Shown: one piece after another, positions 34,940 through 47,600 of the stretch
Numbering within the stretch: position 1 is the stretch's first letter
Layout: each line of letters opens with the position of its first letter
Assembly: GCF_022458985.1 (NCBI RefSeq)
Contig: NC_061781.1
Span: 23,974,001 to 24,038,000 of the forward strand
Length of the DNA stretch: 64,000 bases
Source of the DNA: Mugil cephalus
Lineage: Eukaryota; Chordata; Actinopteri; Mugiliformes; Mugilidae
Reading direction: 5' to 3'
The notes under the pieces: generated by a model
The model's database searches: none
What the model was told of the DNA's origin: nothing
The model's input: only the letters and a program-made list of their open reading frames with translations
Translations under genes and position numbers: made by a program

Positions 34940-35261
34940 GAAACTAGATGAAACTCAAAGGGAACTGGAGACAATTTCAATAAAGGTAACAACATACACC
35001 AAACTAATCAGACAACGGAAAGACAGGACTATATACACACACAGGTGAAACTAAGGAGAGAGGAACACATTGAGAAACCAATCACAATCGGAGGGAAAAC
35101 ACAGACAGGAAGTGAAGCAGGACATGAAACACCAACAAAAGAGCTTTACAAAATACAGGAACAAAGAACAAGGAAGCAGGGGTTTTGTGGTTCTTTGGTG
35201 TGCAGTGACAAGACGATAAATTGTTGGATCTAAATGCATGTACAGTAAATATGCTACACAC

Positions 35262-37620
35262 CTAAAGCATTTTCTCACAGATCCATCTCATAGAGGCATC
35301 ACATGACCAGTCGTTCCAGTTTTCCTCTGTGCTCCTGCCACTTTTGATATACGCACAGTCTTCTTTATCCCACTGTGGAAACTTGCCACCGTTATCAGGC
35401 TGCCCCGTCTCCCAGAACCTGACAGGTCAAAGAGTGAGATAACTGTGAAACCATTAGTCTCAAATATGAATATGAACCACAGAAACTTTTTGCTGTTTTC
35501 TTTTCTGGGAGCTTTGTAATAAGTTTGTAACCTGCTTCTGTTTCAGCATCTGCAGTACTCACCGCAAAGTATCGAAACAAATTAGCCAATCATCAAATGA
35601 ACACAAGACCCTGAGCTCTTCCCTCCGCAGAGCATAGACTGTATATAAATATGGACAACACGTCCTCACTTCCTTTCATTGACCAAACTGATGCTATCTT
35701 CCTCTGGATATTTTCCATTTTTTTCAAGTTTGCAGTCAGTATGGTCAGAGATGGGGGCCTCACCAAGTTGCGATCTCAATGACCCACCAATAAATCAAAA
35801 CATGAATATGCACCAGTTTTTGCAGTTCCCTCCAAAAGTATTGGAACAGCAAAGCAAATTCCCTTGTTTTTGTTGTTTACTGAAGACATTTGGGTTTAAG
35901 ATCAAAAGATGAGTATGAGACAAGAGTTCAGAATGTCAGCTTTTATTTCCTGGTATTTACATCTAGATGTGTTAAACAGCTTAGGATATATCACCGTTTG
36001 TATTTGTAACAAAAACAAAGGAATTTGCCTTGCTGTTCCAATACTTTTGGAGGGAGCTGTATATTAACTACCTAAAACGACAGAAGTCATCCTTGAAAAG
36101 AAATATTTGATATGTATTTTAGTGATTTAGTTTTGCCCCCTCTGCTAACATGGAGAAGGTGGAGCTTACGACCTATACTGCAGCCTCCAACCACCAGGGG
36201 GAGCTCTACTTACTTTGACTTCACTATTGAGGAGCAGTTCCACCATCCATATTAATATTAATACTCTCTATGGTGCACACGACTTAAAGTCCTGATATAT
36301 GTGGACAAGTGAAATAAGAGTTTCCGTCTTCCTGATTTCTTATTTTCTTGCATGTCTGTCACACATAAATGTTTCAGATCATCAAATTTAAATACTACTC
36401 ACAAATAACAGAGTAAACACAAAATGAAGTAGGCCAAAAGAGCCTCAAAAGCTTTATGTCATCCTGAAATCCAAAGATATTCATGAACAAATTAGAAATA
36501 ATTGAGATCTATGAGTCTGGAAGAGGGTATAAACCCCAGCGAACCACAGCAAGAGACATTATCCACAAATGGTGAAAAAGTAAAAAATTAAAGGAGCTCA
36601 TCAAAGTACCAAAGTGGGTAAGATTTCATTTATTTTCCATCCGATTTGCAGTAAATGAACAAAAAAAGTTGTTGTATTTGGCTCCAAACCTTAGATTCAG
36701 TGAAGTTCCATCCATCCATTTCCAGGTTCCCTCAGTTTCTCTTTTGGTCAAACCAATCCAACTCCATGTTTCCACTTTGGTGAAGTTGCAGAAGAACCTC
36801 TGTTTAGATATCATAGTTTATTGAACAACATTGTGCATTCAATTAACAAAATCTTATTCTAACATGTGGGAAGGAATCTATACTTTGTAAACGCAGTGTA
36901 CCTGTTCTTCAGCGTCGTTCACAACAACGAGATCTGCTTCCCTGTCTATGCAGTCTTGTCTAGCTTCTGTCCACGAACCTAAGTCGATGGAGAGGATGTA
37001 ACAGGAGTCTTTAAACCGCTTCCATCCTTCAGGGCAACATTTCACTCTCTTTGCCTCCCGAATCTGGACTTTGTTGAGCTCTTTAGTCAGTTCACCGAGG
37101 CTGGAGTTCATGACAGAAAGCTGATTTGTGGAAGCCTGAAGTTGCTCAGTTAGGTAATAACCTGAAGATTAAAAAAAAAAACACATAAGATTGAGGCGTG
37201 AAATAAATTCCATGAAATTCAACTTTTATGATTTAGAGTCTGAAGGGGTGTCCGACACGTAGTATCGCGTACCAGTGAAAAACTGATTTAGATGTCAGTC
37301 TATCACTTATCTGTAGCACCTCCAGAACAAAGAGCAAGACATTCACAGCCATGTAGCTACAGCAATGATGTTGACTCACAGTTGACACCGAGGCCGATGA
37401 GTCCAGCAACCAGGAAAACGCTCAACAGCCCCAGACAGATCACAACTCCATGAAGGCATCTCGTTCCTTTAAATGCAGTAAATGATACGATAAAAAGGTA
37501 ATAATCCAAATCTCCACAGAGATAAGTGTCAGATCTAATCAAATCCCCACCTGTCTGACTCGTTGAAGGTTTGTAGACGGCAGATTTAGGGCGTTCAACA
37601 TCCTCACAGATTCCCTCCAT
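35262..37620 (-). CDS. Type II C-type lectin receptor, copy 3 (CD209/NK-lectin-like)
   Basis: Exons 37620-37551, 37466-37380, 37161-36902, 36799-36690 and 35418-35262 join in frame to give 227 aa. The tail starts MEGICEDVERP; the tyrosine of copies 1 and 2 is Cys here. A membrane helix (HGVVICLGLLSVFLVAGL) is followed by a neck with spaced leucines (LTEQLQASTNQLSVMNSSL) that could coil, then the CTLD: CCPEGWKRF, CYILS, QDCIDRE, WSWIGLTKRE, FWETGQPDNGGE, WNDWSC and the end CEKML. QPD and WND suggest calcium-dependent galactose-type binding. Exon 2's normal acceptor (ttggtcag in copy 2) is deleted, leaving only ttaaag. Intron 1 (84 bases) is open in frame, so retention would add 28 residues. 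Intron 4 holds a MITE and a Tc1 remnant. Confidence 0.78.
35823..36059. mobile_element. Tc1/mariner-type MITE
   Basis: Left end cagttccctccaaaagtatt and right end (reverse complement) cagctccctccaaaagtatt continue to match for about 50 bases inward (ggaacagcaa, gcaaattcc, ttgtttttgtt). Length is about 237 bases. A TA follows the right end; the left flank reads TG. It lies in intron 4 of lectin copy 3 only. Confidence 0.8.
36420..36575 (+). mobile_element. Tc1-like transposase fragment
   Basis: The stretch tctggaagagggtataaa, ccccagcgaaccacagcaag and gacattatccacaaatgg is the helix-turn-helix region of another Tc1-like family. It ends abruptly where the lectin intron sequence shared with other copies resumes (about 36575). 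Confidence 0.5.
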
Positions 37621-37734
37621 CTCTGTTAAAGTGACCAACTGCAAAGTCAGCTCCGCAGCATAAATTACTCACAACCTTTGACAGGAAGTCACATGTCAAA
37701 GAGCGTGATAGCTATTTGGTTATAATCACACAAG

Positions 37735-39200
37735 AAAAAGTGGTATTTTCCTTCCTTCAATGACTATAATAATATGGAGCAATGTGTCTTTTATTGGTTC
37801 GTTTTCCCACTTGTATGGGGCTTGATTTTCCATCCACTGCACTAAATGACTATGTGGTTTAAAGCTTTTATAAATAAAATATAACAGAAATAAGAGTTTT
37901 CCATGGGAATCGAACCTATGCCTCATTATCACAAGACCATAGTCCTTCCAATATACGAGATACCCCATACAGGTTCGCAATAATAATGATATATTTATTG
38001 ACTTTCATGTTTCTATGTTTTATTTACACTTAAACTGAAGCACTGAAATGGTGCTGCATTTGAATGCGCAGGGGCGCACATACACTGTATGTATGTGTTA
38101 ACGCTTCTAAGGCCCGGGGCGAGCGCAATGATGAGTCAAAAATGATGAGAGGAAACATATACAGGCAGATTTTTCAACAGAAGAAGACTACTGGGAACAT
38201 AACAGGAAAGCGGAGAAATCTGCTGTCGCCAAGATAAAGAGCGAAGAAAGTTTAACCTATCTGCAGCATAAATTACTCACAACCTTTGTCAGGAAGTGAC
38301 ATATCAAAGAGCGTGAAAGGTATTTGGTTATAATCACACAGGAAAATGTGTTATTTTCCTCCCTAATGCTGGTCCAAGGCCTAGTTCATAGCACGAACAA
38401 TCTACTGTAAAGAAGTGCATTATTTTATCACCAACTCATTTTCCAACGGTTAATCTGTGTTCATTAATTCTTTAAAAGAAGATGACTGAGACTGCTTCTT
38501 ACTATCTATAAAACATTTATTGAGACATAGAAAATAATTCATGTAGCTACACAGAAGAAACGGTTCATTACTGGAGGCTTCAGTGACTATAATAATATGG
38601 AGCAATGTGTCTTTTATTGGTCCGTTTTCCCACTTGTATGGGGCTTGATTTTCCATCCACTGCACTAAATGACTATGTGGTTTAAAGCTTTTATAAATAA
38701 AATATAACAGAAATAAGAGTTTTCCATGGGAATCGAACCTATGCCTCATTATCACAAGACCATAGTCCTTCCAATGTACGAGATACCCCAAACAGGTTTG
38801 CAGTGTTTCTTGACACACAAAATAATAATAATAAATTTATTGAATATCATGTTTCTATGTTTTATTTACACTTAAACTGAAACATTGAAATGGTGCTGCG
38901 TCGATTTAATTACGTAACTAATTTATCTATTTCTCTCTTAACACTGTATGTATGTATTAACGCTTCTAAGGCCCGGCGCGAGCGCAATGATGAGTCGAAA
39001 ATGATGAGTCGAAAAATATACAGGCAGATTTTTCAACAGAAGAAGACTGGAACATAACAACAGAGGCGGAGAAATCATGCGAGCTTCCCACCCACTTCAC
39101 GTCCCTGCTCTTATGCAAGACTGACACAGAAAATACGTGGATAGAAACTGCTGTCGACAAGAAAAAGAGCGAAGAAAGTTTAACCACCAAAAATGCAAAC
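37735..39200. repeat. Locally duplicated block with tRNA-like SINE
   Basis: 37735-37985 and 38585-38805 are near-identical (actataataatatggagcaa onward, including the tRNA-like head with gaatcgaacct). 38090-38270 and 38945-39190 are also related (acgcttctaaggcccgg, acaggcagatttttcaacag). Together they form an imperfect tandem pair of about 850 bases. Between them, 38275-38585 is lectin 5' flank sequence. No coding function seen. Confidence 0.65.
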
Positions 39201-39624
39201 AAACGTAAAAAAAAAATAATAAAAAAAAAGGCACAACAGCACCACAGATTCGGGAGGTCACATATACGCAGGGCGCTGTGCCACCGTCTCTTATTGCGCT
39301 GGAAAAAGAACATTCCTGTGGGGGGGTTTTTTTGTGTGTTTTGGTTTTTACCGATTGAACAACAACAATTGAATTTATTTATTTCAAACAGAAATATATT
39401 TGAAAGCTGAAAAAAAGATCAGTGTCCGACAATGAGTAGGTGAAAGTAAAAGTAATCTCTGTCTCTTTCTCACTTATGTATAAATAAAGACGAAAACTAA
39501 ATGCAGCTTTAAATAAATAAAGGTGACTCACAATGAAAAATGCACTCCTCTTCAGTGGATGTTTTTATTCAGATTTATATATATATATTTGCAGCTTCAC
39601 CTCAGAGCCGTCTCGTGTCCCAGT

Positions 39625-40230
39625 TTACTGGGGCTGGGCCTATCGATCTAAATATCGACTGTGTCGAGGCCAAATACAAGTGTTGATATCAGATCGATAC
39701 TTTTGTTACAGTTTGTCTTCTATACGTCCAAAAAATTCCTCCTCACAATTCATGCAGCTTCTCTCTAAGCTACATACCTAAAAGGTGGATATGGACAGAG
39801 TCTGATACTCAGATCCTAGAAACACAACAGCATCGCACAACTGCTACTGATGCTGTTATTGAAATGCGTCGGTACTTGGAAGAGGAGACGTAGATAATTA
39901 CTGAGCCAACATTTCCCTCTCTGAGCATTTATATATAAATGTTGTTGACATTATCATATTTATATTTTTGTTACATTGTTCCTTTTTCTTATTTTGCACT
40001 AATTACTTTTCTACAACAAATGTGTGTAGTAAAGGGAGAATTGTGTAAATTCTACACAGTTAAACTGTTTTATACTGTAATTAGTTAAGAGAACACGGTT
40101 TATTTTCCTTAATATTTGTCCTGTATTTTATCGTAATCACAATCATCTAACTGAACTGAAGTTATTCAGTGACCGTGACGTTTTAAGATAAGGTATCGGT
40201 ATCGGTATCGACACTAGCCCAGTATTTACT
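39625..40230. mobile_element. Possible nonautonomous hAT-like element
   Basis: It begins ggggctgggcctatcgatct and ends ggtatcgacactagccc, so the ends are partly complementary (gggctgggc against gggctagtg). Rough direct repeats agtttact and agtatttact flank it. The interior is AT-rich with no coding sequence. Confidence 0.4.
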
Positions 40231-41696
40231 TGATATCTGATCAATGCCATAATTCCCAGTATCGTCATGAACTGGACTATGAACTGATCCTAAGTGACAC
40301 ACCTTCCAACGTCACTAGTCACGTGACTGAACCACACTTGGACACACTGCTTCGATACAGTGGCTTCATAAGCTGGAGGACCATCACTACTCACCAGCTC
40401 CACCCTCCCTCCTCGTCCAGGAGTCCTGTTGTTCTCTGCCATCTCAGACTTCCAACACTCTTCTGCCTGATGTCTTGGTACAAAGTGATTCCCAACCACT
40501 CCACTGTCTGTGCCATGAGAGATCAGGTGTCCACTTTCATTTAATTGGTCATAAGATTATTATTTATTTACTGCAAATAATTAGTGTTTTAACCATGTCG
40601 TAACCAATGTCACACCGAGTCAGTAAATTGTGAGTAAATTTAAAGCAGCTTAGTCCATTTAACCCACGTTCACTTATCTCGTTTCTTTGTACTTTTAAAT
40701 CTACTTTTATTATGTTGCATTGCATGTGTTGTGTCTTCTCACTAGAATCTACTGTATCTCTGTATTAACAACAATCACAACACTTCTCCTTTTGTGCCAG
40801 ATGGCATCTACCTTTACCACAGGTATGAACAAGTTGGGGCAGTTATCCTGCTAAAGTAGTTGATCCTCTGACCTTAAGACGTAATTATAAATTTCAAGTT
40901 GATTCAAGTAATTTTACACTTTTAAGTAGTAGTAAAGTATTTATTTTAATGTTGTGTTTTGAGGAGTTTATTTTATTTTAGGTTTAAGGGTTTATTATTT
41001 TTATTAGTCTACAGACTAAGAAATTATCTGAATTTAATAATTAATTAGCTGAAATACATCAAGCTGGCAAAATTTGAAAAATGGCTGTAGGATGCAAAGT
41101 AGTTATTTTTGTGCTCTTTTATTTATTTATTTGTCATTTAAGACATTTTTCTTGTGGGGAAGAGGGAGAAAAAAGTTGTTTTGTTGCATGCGTTAATGAC
41201 CTGATGACTGATCTGTTGTGACTAGCAAACAAAAACTAATAAATACAACAAGCAACAGACACAGTCATGTAACTTCAAACGTAAAACTACAACATGGACG
41301 TTAATTGCAGATTAACTGGCCCATTTCTGGGGAAAAAAGACACAGGACATAAAAAGTATCAAAAGATGTGATTTATTTCATGAAAGTGCAGCTTTTAATA
41401 ACCGATACCATGAAATAAATGTTTCACTCCTAGGCTTTTATCAGTGCCAGCTTTCCTTATGCTAATTTGCAGCTAATTACAGGAATAAATTCAAAAGAAC
41501 TTCCTTCCTTCTTTGTCACTCTCCATTTTTAAGGAGTTTAGAACTAAATCTTCCATTTCTTTTCACATTTCTATATTTCTCTTTTTTCTTATTGTCAAAA
41601 TATTTTCCTTCCCACTAATATGTCTACCTACTGGATCATGTTTCCCTTTGTCTCTTGTCATTTTTACATCTCTCCTCTTCCCCTCTTCTCCAGCTT
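40231..41696. other. Intergenic, mpp4 3' side
   Basis: The open frame at 40230-40544 has no recognisable domain and no neighbouring splice partners. The remainder is AT-rich with a T-rich stretch at 41500-41690, presumably including the mpp4 3' UTR (on the minus strand). Nothing else supported. Confidence 0.5.
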
Positions 41697-44600
41697 CTAG
41701 CCCTCGGGTCGGCCCCAGCTGACGGGCATCCACTGGGGCTCCTCCTGTGCCATCTGGATGGTGGAGCAGAGCTGCATGCAGGCGTCCTGCAGGTCGTCGT
41801 TGACCACGACGCTGTCGAAAAACTGCTTGTACTTCAGCTCGATCAGCCGGGACACCTCCTCCATCTCCACGAAGTCCTCCTCCTGCAGGGAACCAGCGCT
41901 CACTGTCAGTTTAATGCCTCAAAAATCCTCCGTTCACTTCCAGTTATTTCTGTGTCTAGAACTTAAAGCCAGAATCAGAATTGAGGTAGTTACTGTGAAG
42001 GCTCTGTTGGTGGAGTAGCTGCTGATGATTTGGGCGTCTCTCCGCGTTTGTCTCAGTCTTTCTGGGCTGGGGGGTTTGACGAAGATCACGTAGGGTTTCA
42101 GCTTCCTCGTCCGCAACGGCTGAATGCACTGAAAATAAAACGGACGTCAGAGGATTTCTGTTTTTCATTCACTGAATATTAAATTCTAACAGGACAAAGG
42201 CAGAGACCTCAGAAAGAGTTAATACCATATCGAAATTTTTTCCTCACCCATAATTTTGAGGTTTTTTTTTCAACAACTTTGTATTAATTGACTAGAAGAA
42301 GAGGACCAAGATGGAGCCACGCTTTCATCATTGCTGTTCACATGATTCCAGCTTTGTCATCATCTTTTTCTACCTCTGTGTTTCTGTTCCTCATGGACGG
42401 ATTTTTACCTGACACGGGGCAAACATGCTCATAAAAACTGAATTTATTCCAACCAGAGAGAAGCCACCAGCTGACACGTTTATGCGGTTATTAGGAGCTA
42501 ATATCCCTTCTGATTCTGACTGAGGATACTGCGTGACATATTTTCTGTTCTGTTCTTTGTATGTTCATATAAACGCAGCCTTCGTAATGAAACTCACCCG
42601 TGGTTCCACATCAATGATGCACATCCGGCCTCGTTTCAGCACCTCTTCAATGGCATCGATGCTGGTGCCGTACAAGTGGCCCCCGACCTCCCCGTACTCC
42701 ACAAACCTAAACACAGACAGAACAGGGACATGATTAATCTACCGGCACCATTAAGACTCATGAAACACAGTGAACACAAACAGAAGTGACGGAGGTGGAA
42801 CCCACCTGTGGTTACAGACCATGTACTCAAACAGCTCTTTGGTGGCGAAGTGGTACTCCCTCCCCCTCTGCTCGCCTTCTCTGATTGGACGAGTGGTGTC
42901 TGGAGGTTTGACACAGAATAGATAAAGTAAAAAGAATCACTTATTATCGAAGTCTTAGTTAAACGTGCGGAGGGAAACGTACGCGGTACGGCTCCCTGGA
43001 AAGTTGAAGGGTTCAGCTTGATGAGTCTCTTCCTCAGTTCATTAACTCCAACTCCTGAAGCACCTGCACACAGGACGGGGGGGTTACATCACATTACGTT
43101 ACACAGAAGAAACATATAGAAAGTGAAAAAGCAGGAGAGGCTTAGGAATCTCAATGCAATAAGCAACGCAATAAACATACAAGAGACTCACAGGAGACAG
43201 ATTAAAGACATTTAGTCAGAGATACAGTCCAAACTAGACAAACTGTGGTGCAGACACTACATTTGTGTGTCTCACCGACGAGGATGATGAGGCGGTGGCT
43301 CTCCTGCGGCAACCGCTGGTACAGCGCCACCTCCTCGTAGGGCGTGTGCAGGGCGTTGGTGCTGGGAGAGCAGGAGGTGCAGGACTGACGTCTCTTCCTG
43401 TAGGACGTCCTCCTCCAGAGACGGAAACTCCGACGGAAACCAGCTGAAGAAATGTCAAATGAGTTCTTTTAATTCATCAAGTGCATCTTTGCCGCAGCGT
43501 CTTGTAAGAATTAACCTGCAGAAACTTTACTTCTGATAAGTAATCCCATTATTGCTGAGAAGTGTTGCACATGATGTGAAAATTAGGGAATTATTCATTT
43601 TTTTAAATTCAGTTAGAGAATGAACCATTGAGATGCATCATGTGACAAACAAAATAAGAAAAAACGTTCAGAAATTAAACAAATACAATATAATAAATCA
43701 TGCTTTAGACTTAAAGATACTATAAAAAAGTAGATAAATGAGTTAAGAAGTCGTGATGGTGCTTTAAATTTTATTTGCTTCCACGTTTTTCTTTAGAAAA
43801 TTACAATAAATAAACCATCAGTGGACAATGTGAGTGTCTTAATATCCTTATAAAGTCTGGTCTTGTAGAAGTATAAACTGTAATTTCATTTCATTTAGAA
43901 AAAATCTCAATCTTAACATATACATATATATTTTATTATTATTTTTAACATTCTTTCATAACCGCTCATTTCATTCTATTCTTGTTTAAATCATCATTAG
44001 TTATTAAATGTTTAGCTTTGTCCTGTTGCTCTTTTGTGATCAGCTGTGTGTGTGTGTGTGTGTCTCACCCAGGTAGATCCCATCGGTAACGTGACACTCA
44101 GCCTCGTCTGGGGGAAACAAACATTCAGACACTTCACTCTGACCTCAGGAATAAATTACCACCTGCTTTTCATGACATGCGTCAGTAAAGGGTTAAAACA
44201 GATAATAAATAATAAACTTAAGAGAAGCTAATGATGATATTGGTCCAATCAAACACACTGATGCCCCATGTGTCCGTGCTAATTTGTGATTAATGTGCAA
44301 AGATTCATAACTGATCAGAAGTTTGTTAAAAGCTCAACATTCACACGTGTCTGGAGAGACTTACCTACCAAAGTTTATTTCTTCCACATCTAGAGGAAAA
44401 AAAAAACAACAACAATAATGAGCTCTGGTCTGGAAAAACGTTCTCATCTGACGTTTAATGAATCTATGGCCTGAAGAAGGACGAGACTATTTAAGAAAAT
44501 GTCAGAGAGAGAGTTGTTTAACTCATCTTCTTCTTCTCCTTCTTCAGGCCACAAACTTATCATTCACCTCTAGTACATGTAAAATATGTTTTCACATTTC

Positions 44601-47600
44601 TTATCTGTAAATAAAACCCTTTGCACTATTTTGTGTCTGTGTACAATGATACAATGATAATAAAGGACATTCTTACTGATTGTGATGCGCTTCTCATCAG
44701 CTTGTGCTGGTTCACCCTCTGGAGGACATGACAAAGACATTTTTGTCAGTTACAGTTTAGTTGTAATTTGTTCCATTGTGACTATTATTAGACTGTTGTG
44801 GGTCTTGGTTTATGAAGTGATCTCTGTTGGTGGACAAAGATCACTCCTGTGGAGAGGAACAGTCGTCTTAAATCTCCAATCGTTCCCAACCTGTCTGACT
44901 GTGGATTTTAAACTCTTTAATGATGGTTTTCTCCAGCCTGAGCAACAACAACTCATTTGTAACTTTCATACATTTCAACAAACACGTGTTGTGAAAATCA
45001 GGCTGAGACAAACCCCTGATTTATTTCAGCTAAACCAGAAACTGAGTCTCATCACACTGACGGAAACTCTGAACAGATGGACTGTGATTTGGCCTTGAAG
45101 TCAATAATATATCTATCTTTATCTATATGTTGTGGGAGAATACACAAATGTTCTGAGAAACTAACTGAATATTACTGACCGATCAGTAATATTTAGCTGT
45201 TCTAAAGTCACACCGCTTTGAGATGCAGCGTTAAATGTCACATGCAAACCACAAAACTACAGATTAACTACAGATAAAGTACATGAACCCACCGGTATCT
45301 GCCACGCTCACTGAGGAAAACAAGAGAAGAAACAGATTTACTCACACTGATGTAAAATGACACGATGACAGAGACGTTTTATAGAATAAAAAGCACTCAC
45401 ACTAAATAACCTCTCTGATGTCCAAGGGTTTATATTTTATATGATATTATTTATATTATTTTACATATTTTAATATTTTAATAAATTTGTATTAATGTTA
45501 TAATATATTTAACGGCATTTATTGACATTTATTGCTTTTAAAATTGTGCTAATCTTATTCCATTACTGTCATTTAGTATAAGTATCATCATTTTTACATC
45601 TGTTCAAAACCTTGGTTCAACTGAGGCTGTTTTTAAAAGTTCTTTAAAAATGACTTGACATGTGGTCAGTCTTATTTGACACTTTAACTGATAAAAAAAT
45701 ATAATTCTAGGACACAGACAATAAAGTCTTTTACTAATCAGATTGTTCAGTTTGTAAAACTTCAGAAAACAGTGAGAATCTTTGTTTAACGTCTCAAATT
45801 CAAACGAACGACTAATCAGCCGCTACCAGATGAACGCATAAACACACGTGATGATTTATGGACGTATGGACGAGCACTCACAGGGTCTGATGCAGGTATG
45901 AACCTGTAGTGGCTGACACCACCAGTGTTCCCTCTGTTTACTGAAAAGAGACACAAAAAACATGTGAAACATTAAATAAGATAATAAACGTAAGGTGAAA
46001 AGAGACTGATGTTGTTCAAATGGACGGAGGCTTCCTCTCTTAATTTTGCACATTGGATAAGAGGTTATGCAGCCACTGAAACTAGAAAAAAAATTAGCTA
46101 AACGAGGAGTGGAGATGTATCTTAATGTATCAGTGTTTATGTGAAACTGAGTAGTTTATAGTCTACGTATACAGCTCTTATTCCCTCTTTTTTAATTTGA
46201 TTTATTTATGTATTTATTCTTAAATTTGAATTATTTATTTATTTATCTGTTAGGGTCTGTGTAGTAGAAGGGTGGGTAAGGGGAAGGCTGTTGTTAAGTA
46301 TATTGCCCGCTGCACAATTCGTATCACTTGTTTAAAAACTGAAATAACCCTTGTTTTAAAGATTTATTTTCAAGCTTAACCCTAACACACGTAAAATATA
46401 AATGGACAAATGAAAATATTACCATTTTAGTCTTGTTTAATCTGTCCTTATGTGTTGTTTTAAAGTGCTTCATGAATAAAGTATAAAGGAATAAAAGCAG
46501 CCTCTCCAGGTCCGTGGGTGAAGTGCTCCCTCTGGCGGCAGCTTGTGAGAACTGCCGGGGTTGTTCAAGGTGGGAATGTGAACGTCACCTCTTCAGTCTG
46601 CCGGCAGAGGGAATCAGACCAGCGCAGGAAGTGGCACAGGGCAGCTTCCTGGCCTGCCACCACTGTCCGTCGGACTGGTCGACCACCTGCAGCAGGTCCC
46701 CTCTGCTGAAGGCCACGCCTGCATCCGGACACGGGATGGAGGAGTCCCGCTGGGGGGAGTAGTCCACCATAGCCTTCATGTACACCTGAGAGACAGAGGG
46801 GAAGGAGAGGAGGTTAGATACATGTTCAGACTTCTACTCAAATCAGTTCAGATAGTGTGACATGAGTCCATTTCCACATACAAATGTTAAATGTCTATAG
46901 GATATTTTATACATGAATGACTGAACTAGTTTGGAAAATATGCATAAAAACGTCTATTTCTACAGCATATTTCTTTTTTTTTTATATATCAACAGTACAA
47001 AATGCATAACAAAGACAAAAAGAGTGCAGTTTTAGTGGCAGGCACATACAACACAGAAGTGCAATAAGCAGTAAGTGCATGTAGCATAAATAGTGTGGTA
47101 TATAAGAGGTACAGGTTAGTTTATAGCAATATTTATGAATGTAATCTCTGTACAGGAACTATAACATAATTTACACTAGAGGAAATTGGCAGGTGATAAA
47201 TTAGGCAATACAAAATACAGATAAGGTGAACATAAAGCACAGAGTGAGCTCAATTAAAACTGAGAAAATGTCTCTTTGATAAAAGTATAAAAGTATTTTA
47301 AGATTTAATGTAGATTGAAGAGTCAACTCACTACATTATTCCACAACTATTGGCACAAGTTGATGATGATGATCAATATATATATAATTATTACAGAGTA
47401 TTGACTAAATAATTCATTAATAATCCATTCATTCAAATAATAAGTGGGGATTATTAGATGTCTGTCATTTGCAAAAATACTGTCAAATTTAAAGAGGACA
47501 ACCAAAAACCAGACGATTAGAACGAGGCACATTTTTCCTGCAAAACCACAACCTGTTGTTTTATGCTTCAGCTTTAGTAGAGAATCTACACAGATGTAAC

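Larger units (their letters stand above)
15780..38600. repeat. Tandem segmental duplication: CALHM + C-type lectin unit, about 2.6 copies
   Basis: Three successive blocks start at about 15.78, 23.93 and 32.74 kb, each just after Tc1-tail sequence (cattt-ggtattttgctgcaatgatt). Each contains in order a CALHM gene (+), about 0.8-1.2 kb of spacer, a C-type lectin gene (-) and that gene's 5' flank. Blocks 1 and 2 then share the same mobile elements: a LINE, a tRNA-like SINE and a Tc1 piece. Block 3 loses most of the TE part; 38460-38585 matches the flank at 20.9-21.0 kb joined directly to sequence like 21.57 kb. The shared transposon insertions show that the unit duplicated after those insertions. 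Confidence 0.85.

Noticed and set aside
40230-40544. 104-aa plus-strand frame
   Set aside because: No recognisable domain, no splice partner, and a competing antisense frame of similar length; probably chance.
41655-42018. Plus-strand open frames over the mpp4 3' exons
   Set aside because: They are antisense shadows of GC-rich GuK exons, with no domain or splice support.
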